The position numbers and the translations under genes were made by a program. From NCBI GenBank assembly GCA_910584495.1, contig CAJUAR010000017.1, positions 1 to 44,043 on the forward strand: 44,043 nucleotides of DNA, read 5' to 3'. The notes under the pieces were generated by a model. It had not been told where the DNA came from. It searched no databases and saw nothing but the letters and a program-made list of their open reading frames with translations. The stretch comes from an uncultured Muribaculaceae bacterium (GTDB taxonomy: Bacteria; Bacteroidota; Bacteroidia; Bacteroidales; Muribaculaceae). Of the stretch, positions 15,898 through 23,525 are shown in pieces; position 1 is the stretch's first letter, and the number at the start of each line of letters is the position of its first letter.

Positions 15898-17664
15898 ATG
15901 TTAAAACGCTTTTTTATCTCCATGCTCGGCACTATGGCCGGCTTGTGGATTTCCTTGTTTCTAATCGGCTTCGCTTTGATTGGAGGTCTTATCTATATGG
16001 GCATATCCATGAGCTCGGAAGTAAAAACCGAAATCAAAGGTCATTCCTTGCTCTATTTCAATCTCGACGGCACTGTGGCCGATCGTCAGCAGCCAATATC
16101 TTTTATGCAATTAATGCAGCAGGAGCAGAGCAAAGCCCCGACACTCGATGATATGATACGTTCGCTCAAATCTGCTGCCGCCGACGACAAAATCGACGGT
16201 CTTTTCCTCGACTGCAAAGGTTCGTCGATGGGTTCGGCTTCAAGGCAGGAGCTTATTGAGGCAATCAATGAATTTAAAGAAAGTGGCAAATTTGTATATG
16301 CCTATTCCGACAGCTATGCCCAGGGCGACTATCTGGTGGCTACAACGGCCGATTATCTCGTGCTCAACCCAATAGGTTCAATCGACATACACGGTGTCGG
16401 TGGCATGGTGCCGTTCTTCACCGGCTTGCTCGATAAACTAGGCATCAAAATGCAGATAATCAAGGTGGGAACATATAAGAGCGCCGTTGAACCATATATT
16501 CTCAAAAGCATGAGCGAACCCGCTCGCCAGCAGATGCAGCAGTACTGCGACACCATCTGGAACTATGTTTCGCAGACCATTGCCTGCAACCGCAACATCC
16601 CGGAGGACTCAATTCGTACAATGGCCTCGAAGCTCATCTTCAGCAATAAGCCGGAGTTCTTTCTGCGGACCAACCTTGCCGATACTTTGCTCTATGCCCG
16701 CCAGAGCGAGGATATGCTTCGCGACTTGTGCGGCATTGAGCATGACAATGACCTCAATCTTATTTCGCCGGCCGACTATCTTGCCTCGTCCGACATTCTC
16801 GAAACCATAGTGCCCAAGGACCGTCACATTGCAGTTCTCTATGCCCTTGGTGAAATCAGCGACAGTGGCAATGAAGGCATCGTTGGCTCCAAACTTGCCA
16901 AGGAAATCATAGACCTTGCTAACGACGACAATGTCTGTGCCCTTGTGATGCGTGTCAACTCGCCCGGCGGAAGTGCTTTTGCCTCCGAGCAGATTTGGGC
17001 AGCCCTTGAGTACTTTAAAGAACAAGCCAAGCCCTTCTATGTGTCGATGGGCGAAGTGGCAGCTTCCGGCGGATATTACATCAGTTGCGGTGCCGACCGA
17101 ATCTATGCCGACCGCACCACCATTACCGGTTCTATCGGTGTGTTTGGCATGATTCCTGATCTCTCGGGTCTGGTAACAGGCAAACTTGGTGTCACTTTCA
17201 GCACCGTGGCCACCAACCCAAACATTAATATTGATGTGTTCGAGCCTATGACTCCATTCCAGTATGCCGTGATGCAGAAGAGTGTGGAGAATATCTACGA
17301 CCTCTTTACAAGTCGTGTGGCTGCCGGCCGCGACATGACGCAGGACGATGTCAAGAAAATTGCCGAAGGCCGCGTGTGGATTGGCTCCGATGCTCTCAAA
17401 CTCGGCCTTGTAGACGAATTGGGAAGCCTTGATATGTGCATTTCCGACATGGCTCATAAAATGGGAATGAAATCCTCCGAAGTTGTTGAGTATCCTCTTC
17501 TTGAAGAGAAGATGTGGGAGAAAATCATCAAGCAGTCGGGAGATTTCTCTGATTTGTCGACCGACAGTAAAGCGTTGGAAGAACTCCGCGAAAAGATTTT
17601 TATCGACCGTATTTTCAAATCCTCGCCTGTCCAGGCTCGGATGGAGGATGTAATCATCAAATAA
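15898..17664 (+). CDS. sppA: Signal peptide peptidase SppA, 67 kDa type
   Basis: A 588-aa membrane-anchored serine protease of family S49 that degrades cleaved signal peptides. One N-terminal transmembrane helix spans about residues 10-35. The two tandem S49 domains of the long form are present: the N-terminal one supplies the general-base lysine (KVGTYKSAVEP) and the C-terminal one the nucleophile serine (VNSPGGSAFASEQIW) with GEVAASGGYYISCGAD after it. Length matches the E. coli-type enzyme. lpxK follows 16 bp later. Confidence 0.95.
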   Translation: MLKRFFISMLGTMAGLWISLFLIGFALIGGLIYMGISMSSEVKTEIKGHSLLYFNLDGTVADRQQPISFMQLMQQEQSKAPTLDDMIRSLKSAAADDKIDGLFLDCKGSSMGSASRQELIEAINEFKESGKFVYAYSDSYAQGDYLVATTADYLVLNPIGSIDIHGVGGMVPFFTGLLDKLGIKMQIIKVGTYKSAVEPYILKSMSEPARQQMQQYCDTIWNYVSQTIACNRNIPEDSIRTMASKLIFSNKPEFFLRTNLADTLLYARQSEDMLRDLCGIEHDNDLNLISPADYLASSDILETIVPKDRHIAVLYALGEISDSGNEGIVGSKLAKEIIDLANDDNVCALVMRVNSPGGSAFASEQIWAALEYFKEQAKPFYVSMGEVAASGGYYISCGADRIYADRTTITGSIGVFGMIPDLSGLVTGKLGVTFSTVATNPNINIDVFEPMTPFQYAVMQKSVENIYDLFTSRVAAGRDMTQDDVKKIAEGRVWIGSDALKLGLVDELGSLDMCISDMAHKMGMKSSEVVEYPLLEEKMWEKIIKQSGDFSDLSTDSKALEELREKIFIDRIFKSSPVQARMEDVIIK

Positions 17665-17680
17665 CTATCAGTTTGTAATT

Positions 17681-18775
17681 ATGAAATCGCGCGGTCTTGC
17701 GGCCAAGATTTTTCTCCTGCCATGTTCCAAACTCTATGGGGCAGCCACATATATGCGCAACAAGTTCTTCGACTGGAGTCTTCTCAAAGAGGTCGAATTC
17801 GATGTGCCTACCATTGCTGTGGGCAATATTGCCGTGGGCGGAACAGGGAAAACTCCATTGGTGGAATATATCATTGAGCATTGCCTCAACCGTGGAATGA
17901 GGGTTGCTTCTCTCAGCCGTGGCTACCGTCGCAAGACATCGGGTTTTGTCATGGCCGGACGTCATTCCACTCCTTCCGACATTGGCGACGAGTCGTTCCA
18001 AGTCTACAATAAATTCGAGGGAAAGGTTGTTGTGGCAGTGTGCGAGGACCGTGTGTCCGGAATTAAAGAACTGACTCGTATCGACCCCAAAATCGACATA
18101 ATAATTCTTGACGACGCTTTCCAGCACCGATATGTCAAGCCAACGATTTCTATTGTTGTGAGCGAATACTCGCGTCCTATCTACGAAGATTCGATGCTGC
18201 CTTATGGACGGCTGCGCGAACCTCGGCGCGGCATCAACCGTGCCGACATGCTCGTTATAAGCAAATGTCCCAGGCAGCTTACACCTTGGGCTTTCCGCGA
18301 CGAAATAAATAAGTATGGCCTGCAGCCCTATCAATACATGTTTTTCTCTCGTTTTGCCTATCTGCCATTGCAGCCCGTGTTTCCTGACATGGTGAGCTCG
18401 GTGCCATACCTCGACTGGCTGGGACAGGGCGATACGTTGCTTGTGGTGGCCGGCATTGGTAATCCAAAGCCTTTTGTGAAACAAATCAGGGCTTTCGGTG
18501 TCAAAGTTAAGGTCGATGTCTTTCCCGACCATCATCAGTACACCAAGAAAGACTTGGAGTATATCCTTCAGCGCTACGACCAGATGCAGGGCAATCGCCG
18601 ATTTATTGTCACCACAGAGAAAGATGCTGTCCGTCTAACCACCAATCCTTATTTTCCCCACGAACTCAAGGCGGTAACGTTTTTCCTGCCAATCAAAATA
18701 GAGTTTGACTATTCACGCGAAGGGCCTACGTTCGAGGAAACCATCGACAAGCTGCTGCACGAGCGCACATGTTGA
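17681..18775 (+). CDS. lpxK: Tetraacyldisaccharide 4'-kinase (lipid A)
   Basis: A 364-aa membrane-associated kinase that phosphorylates the 4' position of the lipid A disaccharide. It has an N-terminal hydrophobic anchor region, then the Walker A loop VGNIAVGGTGKTPLVEYI, IILDDAFQHRYVKP, the LPYGRLREP motif typical of LpxK, and VFPDHHQYTKKDL. TTEKDAVRL near the C-terminus is also characteristic. It lies in a run with sppA and is followed by punA after 58 bp. It shows that the organism makes a lipid A precursor by the Raetz pathway. Confidence 0.95.
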   Translation: MKSRGLAAKIFLLPCSKLYGAATYMRNKFFDWSLLKEVEFDVPTIAVGNIAVGGTGKTPLVEYIIEHCLNRGMRVASLSRGYRRKTSGFVMAGRHSTPSDIGDESFQVYNKFEGKVVVAVCEDRVSGIKELTRIDPKIDIIILDDAFQHRYVKPTISIVVSEYSRPIYEDSMLPYGRLREPRRGINRADMLVISKCPRQLTPWAFRDEINKYGLQPYQYMFFSRFAYLPLQPVFPDMVSSVPYLDWLGQGDTLLVVAGIGNPKPFVKQIRAFGVKVKVDVFPDHHQYTKKDLEYILQRYDQMQGNRRFIVTTEKDAVRLTTNPYFPHELKAVTFFLPIKIEFDYSREGPTFEETIDKLLHERTC

Positions 18776-18833
18776 AACCCAATGACCTTTTTTTTCGTTT
18801 ATCAAATTGCATAACAAACAAAAAACGCATACC

Positions 18834-19646
18834 ATGCTCGAAAAAATCAAACAAACAGCCGACTATCTTCGCCAGCGCGGCGGTGAAATGCCCAAAATTG
18901 CTATCATCCTCGGCACCGGACTTGGCAATCTGGTAGACCACATCGAAGACAAACTCTTCATTCCATACTCCGAAATACCCAATTTCCCCGTTTCGACGGT
19001 TCAGGGACACAGCGGCAACCTCATTTTCGGCAACATGGGAGGTCGGCGTGTCATGGCCATGCAGGGACGCTTCCACTTCTACGAAGGCTACGACATGAAG
19101 ACGGTCACTTTCCCAGTGCGTGTGTTCAAGGCCCTTGGGGTAGAAACACTCTTTGTGAGCAATGCCGCAGGTGGCATGAACAAGGAATTCCGTGTCGGTG
19201 ATGTGATGGTAATTACCGACCACATAAACCTATTCCCCGAGAATCCTCTGCGTGGTAAGAACTACGATGAACTCGGCCCGCGCTTCCCGGCAATGACCGA
19301 GCCTTACGATAAAAAACTTATTGCTCTTGCCGACAGCATTGCCCGGGAGAAAGAACTGCGCCTGATGCACGGCGTGTATGTGGGAACTCAGGGCCCGACT
19401 TTTGAAACTCCTGCCGAATACGAATATTTCCGCGTTATTGGCGGCGATGCCGTGGGCATGTCGACTGTGCCCGAAGTAATTGTGGCACGCCATGCCGATA
19501 TGCGTGTTTTCGGCATTTCGGTCATCACCGACCTTGGCGGCAAAGACATTACCGAAGTTCCTTCGCACGAAGAGGTGCAGAAAGCGGCTGTCAAAGCCCA
19601 GCCTGTGGTCGAAGCTATTGTCAAAGCAATGGTAGAACGCTGCTGA
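18834..19646 (+). CDS. punA: Purine nucleoside phosphorylase
   Basis: A 270-aa trimeric-type phosphorylase that splits inosine or guanosine into base and ribose 1-phosphate. Motifs seen: ILGTGLGNL phosphate loop, STVQGHSGNLIFG, QGRFHFYEGYD, NAAGGMN, TEPYDKKL, and the C-terminal AVGMSTVPEVIVARH with GISVITDLGG. I chose ATG 18834 (MLEKIKQ), nine codons inside the longest frame, because it aligns with the usual N-terminus. thiL begins 1 bp after its stop. Confidence 0.95.
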   Translation: MLEKIKQTADYLRQRGGEMPKIAIILGTGLGNLVDHIEDKLFIPYSEIPNFPVSTVQGHSGNLIFGNMGGRRVMAMQGRFHFYEGYDMKTVTFPVRVFKALGVETLFVSNAAGGMNKEFRVGDVMVITDHINLFPENPLRGKNYDELGPRFPAMTEPYDKKLIALADSIAREKELRLMHGVYVGTQGPTFETPAEYEYFRVIGGDAVGMSTVPEVIVARHADMRVFGISVITDLGGKDITEVPSHEEVQKAAVKAQPVVEAIVKAMVERC

Positions 19647-19647
19647 T

Positions 19648-20703
19648 ATGCCTCAGAGTCAAACAGAAATATCCACCCTCGGTGAGTTCGGTCTTATCGA
19701 CCGTCTCACCGAAGGGCTCGAAATCTCCAATTCGGCAACAGCTGTCGGTATTGGCGATGATGCTGCCGTCCTCAAATATTCCGAAGGCTCGGAGGTTCTC
19801 GTAACAACCGACATGCTGCTGGAGAATGTTCACTTCGACCTCACATATGTGCCTCTCAAACACTTGGGCTACAAAGCCGTGGTGGTTAATCTTTCCGACA
19901 TATATGCAATGAACGGCACTCCGCGCCAAATCACTGTGTCGCTGGGTATCTCGCAACGCTTCACCGTTGAACATATACAAGAGCTCTATGCCGGCATGCG
20001 CATTGCTTGTCAGGAATATGGAGTGGACATTGTGGGTGGCGACACGTGTGCCTCTCATCAAGGTCTGGTAATTTCAATAACTGCCATTGGCGAAGCTCCG
20101 GCCGGAAAGGCGGTGCGCCGCAATGGTGCAAAGGACACCGACCTGGTGTGCGTCAGCGGTGACCTGGGAGCTGCCTATATGGGGCTCCAGCTTCTCGAAC
20201 GTGAAAAAGTGGCCTCTAAAGGCATGAAGGATTTTGTGCCCGACTTTGCCGGAAAAGAGTATCTGGTGGAACGCCAGCTCAAACCCGAAGCTCGTCGCGA
20301 CATTGTGCGCCTGCTTGCCCAAAACGGAATCCTGCCCACTTCGATGATTGATGTAAGCGATGGTTTGTCGTCCGAAATTATGCACATCTGCAAACAAAGT
20401 GGCACAGGCTGCCGAATCTACGAAGACCGCATCCCCATCGACTATCAGACAGCTGTAATGGCCGAGGAACTGAATATGAATCTCGTTACTGCCGCCCTTA
20501 ATGGTGGTGAGGACTATGAACTTCTTTTCACAGTCCCTCTCACCGACCACGATAAAGTCAATGCCATCGAGGGAATAAAGGTGATTGGTTATATCACCAA
20601 GCCTGAACTTGGTTGTGCTCTCGTGACACGCGATGGTGCCGAGATTCCTCTCAAAGCCCAAGGTTGGAATCCCCTTGCTGCTGACAAAGCCCAAGAACAA
20701 TGA
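19648..20703 (+). CDS. thiL: Thiamine-monophosphate kinase
   Basis: A 351-aa ATP-dependent kinase giving thiamine diphosphate, of the PurM/ThiL fold. It has EFGLIDRL at the N-terminus, VGIGDDAAVL (metal and nucleotide-binding aspartates), TTDMLLENVHF, VNLSDIYAMNG, VGGDTCAS, IDVSDGLSSE and ALNGGEDYELLFT. All are conserved ThiL blocks in their usual order. Length is typical. Its stop overlaps the plsC start (ATGA). Confidence 0.95.
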   Translation: MPQSQTEISTLGEFGLIDRLTEGLEISNSATAVGIGDDAAVLKYSEGSEVLVTTDMLLENVHFDLTYVPLKHLGYKAVVVNLSDIYAMNGTPRQITVSLGISQRFTVEHIQELYAGMRIACQEYGVDIVGGDTCASHQGLVISITAIGEAPAGKAVRRNGAKDTDLVCVSGDLGAAYMGLQLLEREKVASKGMKDFVPDFAGKEYLVERQLKPEARRDIVRLLAQNGILPTSMIDVSDGLSSEIMHICKQSGTGCRIYEDRIPIDYQTAVMAEELNMNLVTAALNGGEDYELLFTVPLTDHDKVNAIEGIKVIGYITKPELGCALVTRDGAEIPLKAQGWNPLAADKAQEQ

Positions 20704-21437
20704 AAAAAATAGCGTATTACATCTACTTTTTCATCATTGCCGTGCCGCTGTTGCTGGTAGCCACAATAGTTGCCGCAACAGTGACCATTGTGTTCAGCGC
20801 AATGGGTATGTCGCGAAGCATGGGGTATTGGCCCGGACATATCTGGGCCAAAATCTTCTGTTGGCTTTCGCTGGTCAAAGTCGAGGTTCGCGGACGTGAA
20901 AATATCAAAGAAAAACGTTCCTATGTCTTTGTGGCAAACCACCAGGGTGCTTACGATATTTTCGCAATCTATGGTTATCTCAACCACAATTTCCGCTGGA
21001 TGATGAAGAAAGCACTCGAACGCATCCCATTGGTGGGCTACAGCTGCCGGGTGTCTGGCCATATCTATGTCGATAATTCATCGCCCTCGGCAGTGCGCGA
21101 GACCATGACGACAGCCGAGAAAAGATTGGCGCATAACATGTCGGTGGTCGTTTTCCCCGAGGGTTCGCGCACGCTCGACGGTCGCATGCATGCTTTTCGT
21201 CGTGGTGCTTATGCCCTTGCCATGGAATTCGGGTTGCCTGTTGTGCCGATTACAATCGATGGCTCCTACAGTGTGATGCCTCGCAAGAACAAACTTCCCA
21301 AGTGGGGCAAGATTATTCTAACAATCCATCGTCCCATCGAAGCTCCCGAAGGTGGCCGTCACGACCTTGCACAGCTTATGGCACAGTCACAGAATGCAAT
21401 TGCATCGGCTTTGCCTGAAAATCAAAGGCCAAAATAA
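20700..21437 (+). CDS. plsC: 1-acyl-sn-glycerol-3-phosphate acyltransferase
   Basis: A 245-aa inner-membrane enzyme that acylates lysophosphatidic acid to phosphatidic acid. An N-terminal transmembrane helix (about 7-32) precedes the acyltransferase motifs: block I NHQGAYD (H and D catalytic), block II near KKALERIPLVGY, block III FPEGSRT and block IV VVPITI. Its start overlaps the thiL stop by 4 bp. Assignment to PlsC rather than a lipid-A or ornithine-lipid acyltransferase rests on overall similarity. Confidence 0.88.
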   Translation: MKKIAYYIYFFIIAVPLLLVATIVAATVTIVFSAMGMSRSMGYWPGHIWAKIFCWLSLVKVEVRGRENIKEKRSYVFVANHQGAYDIFAIYGYLNHNFRWMMKKALERIPLVGYSCRVSGHIYVDNSSPSAVRETMTTAEKRLAHNMSVVVFPEGSRTLDGRMHAFRRGAYALAMEFGLPVVPITIDGSYSVMPRKNKLPKWGKIILTIHRPIEAPEGGRHDLAQLMAQSQNAIASALPENQRPK

Positions 21438-21505
21438 GAGCCGGCTCTAAACTTTCTTACAGCATTGAGTGTTTAGAACATATAATCTTTTCACTAAATG
21501 CTATT

Positions 21506-22123
21506 ATGAAAGCTTTAACAACAAGTTTCTTTGCAGTTATCTCTGCCCTTGGCATTACTGCCGCAGTATCTTCGTGCTCCCAAAACCAGCGCATCTATGG
21601 CCAGTGGACGGGCGAGCCTCAAAACATAATTCTCCCGGGAACTGCCGATGCCACGGCAACGACGACCTTCGATTTCGCTCCTATGGATAAAAAAGAGGGT
21701 GGAAAAGTGAATCTCTCTGCCGTAATCGCCATTGTCGAACCGGTTTCGGGTATCGAAGGCATTGCTCTTCAGTTTCAGGCAAATATCACTGCCACGGCAT
21801 CGATAGATGCAAAATATGTCTATAAAGACGATGACGACGACGAACTGATTCTCGTCTTTGATCCCTCGACCTTGAAAGTGAACATCGACCCCTCCGATGT
21901 TGTGCTATCCGACAATGCTCTTACAGGCACCGAAAAACCGTCGCTCGATTCTCTGACAGCTGCCACTACCGAACGTTGGCGACTGGCTCTTACTCCGGTA
22001 ATCCGCCAGGAATTTCAAAAGTATGGCCGAATCGACGACATTGAATCCCACGGTTCCGACGTTATGACATGCGAAGTGGAACATCACAAACTCACCTTCC
22101 ATCGCGTCGGTGTGCCTGATTGA
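21506..22123 (+). CDS. Predicted lipoprotein of unknown function
   Basis: I do not recognise a named family. The 205-aa protein has a type II signal peptide with a lipobox-like VSSC (Cys at about residue 24) and then a beta-rich region with YGQWTGEP and an acidic KDDDDDE patch. RWRLALTPVIRQEFQKYGRI near the C-terminus looks helical. The pattern 'small lipoprotein starting with a WTG-type strand' recalls lipocalin-like Bacteroidales lipoproteins, as in the two genes downstream, but similarity is weak. A REP palindrome lies 9 bp past its stop. Confidence 0.7.
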   Translation: MKALTTSFFAVISALGITAAVSSCSQNQRIYGQWTGEPQNIILPGTADATATTTFDFAPMDKKEGGKVNLSAVIAIVEPVSGIEGIALQFQANITATASIDAKYVYKDDDDDELILVFDPSTLKVNIDPSDVVLSDNALTGTEKPSLDSLTAATTERWRLALTPVIRQEFQKYGRIDDIESHGSDVMTCEVEHHKLTFHRVGVPD

Positions 22124-22132
22124 ATACTTAGG

Positions 22133-22212
22133 CTGGGAGGGGGTGCGCCCTCGCGCCCTAAGTTAGGCGAACGGCTTGTACGTACGAGGCGCGAGGGCGC
22201 GCCTCCTCCCGG
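22133..22212. repeat. REP palindrome, copy 1
   Basis: An 80-nt imperfect palindrome: the left arm CTGGGAGGGGGTGCGCCCTC pairs with a right arm ending GGGCGCGCCTCCTCCCGG, around a centre containing CTTGTACGTACGAG. An almost identical element lies at 30246-30326, next to a REP-associated transposase. It sits just downstream of the lipoprotein gene and could also act as a transcription terminator or mRNA-stabilising stem. Confidence 0.85.
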
Positions 22213-22310
22213 TTAATAAAGATGTAAAGGCTGTGTATGTTACGACACTGCCTTTTCTGTTATATTTTGTCAAGTTTTAATGGCCGTTCACTTCGCCTAT
22301 AAATAATTTT

Positions 22311-22341
22311 TTTGTTATTTATCGTTTTTTTTGTAATTTTG
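22311..22341 (+). promoter_or_regulatory. Promoter of the 22.35 kb structured RNA
   Basis: -33 TTTG (22311-22314), 19-bp spacer, -7 TAATTTTG (22334-22341). Both boxes match the consensus exactly. The expected start, about 7 nt after the -7 box, is A22348, precisely where the first hairpin of the RNA begins. Confidence 0.8.
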
Positions 22342-22347
22342 CGGCAT

Positions 22348-22657
22348 AGACCAAAAAGCAGAAGCCCGGAGGGGCTGAGCGGGTGGGTCTTTACTTTTAT
22401 TTTCGACAGCGTTTACTCGACGCTCTTTCTTGACTGCTTGAAACTTCGCAACTTTCAGAATCCGTCAAAGATTGTAGCAACAGTAGATGCCTTGGAATAT
22501 GATTGTTTCATGCCACCATGTTTCACGTGAGTGAAGCGATGGGTGCATATATCATATTCAGCGTGAGGCTTCTGCAGTTGCTCGTCCCAACGGATTCGGG
22601 CAATGCGAAGGCCTCAAGCAGTGGGACGGGCAGCAAGTATGGCTCTCACGCTTTTTT
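22348..22657 (+). ncRNA. Candidate structured RNA (about 310 nt), unidentified
   Basis: From the promoter onward the sequence has no good ORF but a series of stems. These are AGACC/GGTCT (22348/22386) enclosing AGCCC-GGAG-GGGCT; AGCGT/ACGCT (22408/22420); TTGAC/GTCAA (22430/22464) enclosing TGAAA/TTTCA; and a long hairpin 22495-22559 closed by GAATATGAT/ATCATATTC with apex GTTTCAC-GTGA-GTGAAGC. The last is a hairpin 22560-22652 closed by AGCGTGAG/CTCACGCT with an inner CGTCCCA/TGGGACG stem and a trailing T run. GCAGAAGC (22358) can pair alternatively with GCTTCTGC (22568). The segment 22408-22471 recurs in the leader at 30102-30168. It could be a free ncRNA or the leader of the lipoprotein gene at 22704. 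I find no match to tmRNA, RNase P or SRP motifs. Confidence 0.6.
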
Positions 22658-22703
22658 AATTTCTAATGCCAAGGAAGAGTAGCCCCGAGGCCTTTTTAAG
22701 ACA

Positions 22704-23072
22704 ATGAAAACTTCAATACGTTTTCTTTCAATTCTTCTATTGGGGCTTATGCCGTTCATCCTGTGGAATTGCAGCGACGACGACAAAGACGACAATCCAA
22801 ACGACTATCAAAGCCTTATCGTCGGCACATGGATTGAAAAAGATTATCCCGACTATGGAATAAAATTCAACAGCAATGGGACATACGTTGGATTTGGTTC
22901 CGGGTCTTGGTCGGGGACATATAAAATAGACGGCGACAACATCATCCTAAATGAGTATGATGAGTATGATGAAGAGTATTACAACTTGATCGTTACCATC
23001 ATTGAACTTAATAAAAGCACTTTAATAGTCGAAGAGGAAGGTGAAATCTGTACTTATGTTAGAGCTGATTAA
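22704..23072 (+). CDS. Small lipocalin-like lipoprotein, copy 1
   Basis: A 122-aa lipoprotein with lipobox LWNC (Cys at about residue 23) followed by an acidic SDDDKDDNPNDY linker. A short beta-sheet domain starts LIVGTWIEKDYPDYG and continues with GIKFNSNGTYVGFGSGSWSG, typical of the 'lipocalin-like' domain in Bacteroidales lipoproteins. No function can be assigned. It is a paralogue of the next gene: both share a NDY..(L/M)IVGTW start, a SNG.YV.FGSG.WSG block and a terminal Y.R motif. It follows the structured RNA by 46 bp and has lower GC than the housekeeping run. Confidence 0.75.
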   Translation: MKTSIRFLSILLLGLMPFILWNCSDDDKDDNPNDYQSLIVGTWIEKDYPDYGIKFNSNGTYVGFGSGSWSGTYKIDGDNIILNEYDEYDEEYYNLIVTIIELNKSTLIVEEEGEICTYVRAD

Positions 23073-23152
23073 AAACAATATGGAATCGTGCTCTTGCGAA
23101 TAAGTAGCGCTCAAATTCATATTTCGAGAGCCGATTCCTTAAAAAATTACTT

Positions 23153-23518
23153 ATGAAAAAACTGAAAACAATTGCATGGGTGGTGCTGATGGTGCTGACA
23201 TGCGCGGGCTTCGCCGCTTGCAGCGATGACGATGACGACGAAGCAACAAGCAATGATTACGCCAAGATGATAGTCGGCACTTGGTCGGAAACGGGAGATC
23301 TCTCCGATCCTGACGATGGTTATAATTATGGTTATATATTCTACTCGAATGGTAAGTATGTAAGTTTCGGTTCAGGCAATTGGTCTGGGGTATATGAAAT
23401 TATTGATAAACATATTATCTTTGATGGCGATTATGAAGATGCTATCAGGATTATTTCAATCACAAATACCAAACTCGTACTTGACGATGAAATTCAAGTA
23501 TTTTATCGCGTAAAATAA
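23153..23518 (+). CDS. Small lipocalin-like lipoprotein, copy 2
   Basis: A 121-aa paralogue of the preceding gene: signal peptide, lipobox FAAC (Cys at about residue 23), poly-Asp linker (SDDDDDE), then NDYAKMIVGTWSETGDL and the shared SNGKYVSFGSGNWSGVYEI block. Both copies keep the beta-sheet core and differ in the loops, which suggests an old tandem duplication. The surface-exposed acidic linker after the lipid anchor may act as a lipoprotein export signal to the outer surface, as known for Bacteroidetes lipoproteins with acidic residues after Cys; this is inference. Confidence 0.75.
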   Translation: MKKLKTIAWVVLMVLTCAGFAACSDDDDDEATSNDYAKMIVGTWSETGDLSDPDDGYNYGYIFYSNGKYVSFGSGNWSGVYEIIDKHIIFDGDYEDAIRIISITNTKLVLDDEIQVFYRVK

Positions 23519-23525
23519 CGAAACG

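Noticed and set aside
21438..21460. AGAGCCGGCTCT palindrome after plsC as a terminator
   Set aside because: The 12-bp palindrome has no loop or T run after it, so an intrinsic terminator is not supported.
22312..22530. A 72-codon ORF across the structured RNA promoter and 5' half
   Set aside because: It starts upstream of the predicted transcription start, within the promoter, and its composition is not protein-like; RNA stems explain the sequence better.
22560..22652. The last hairpin of the RNA as SRP (4.5S) RNA
   Set aside because: Size and single-hairpin shape are suggestive and AAGCAG is present, but the near-invariant GGTCAGG...GGAAGG...AGCAGCC domain IV pattern is missing.
22348..22700. 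tmRNA, RNase P RNA or 6S RNA identity for the structured RNA
   Set aside because: No tag-peptide frame or tRNA-like ends with CCA, no GAGGAAAGTCC RNase P core, and no single long rod with a central bubble as in 6S RNA.
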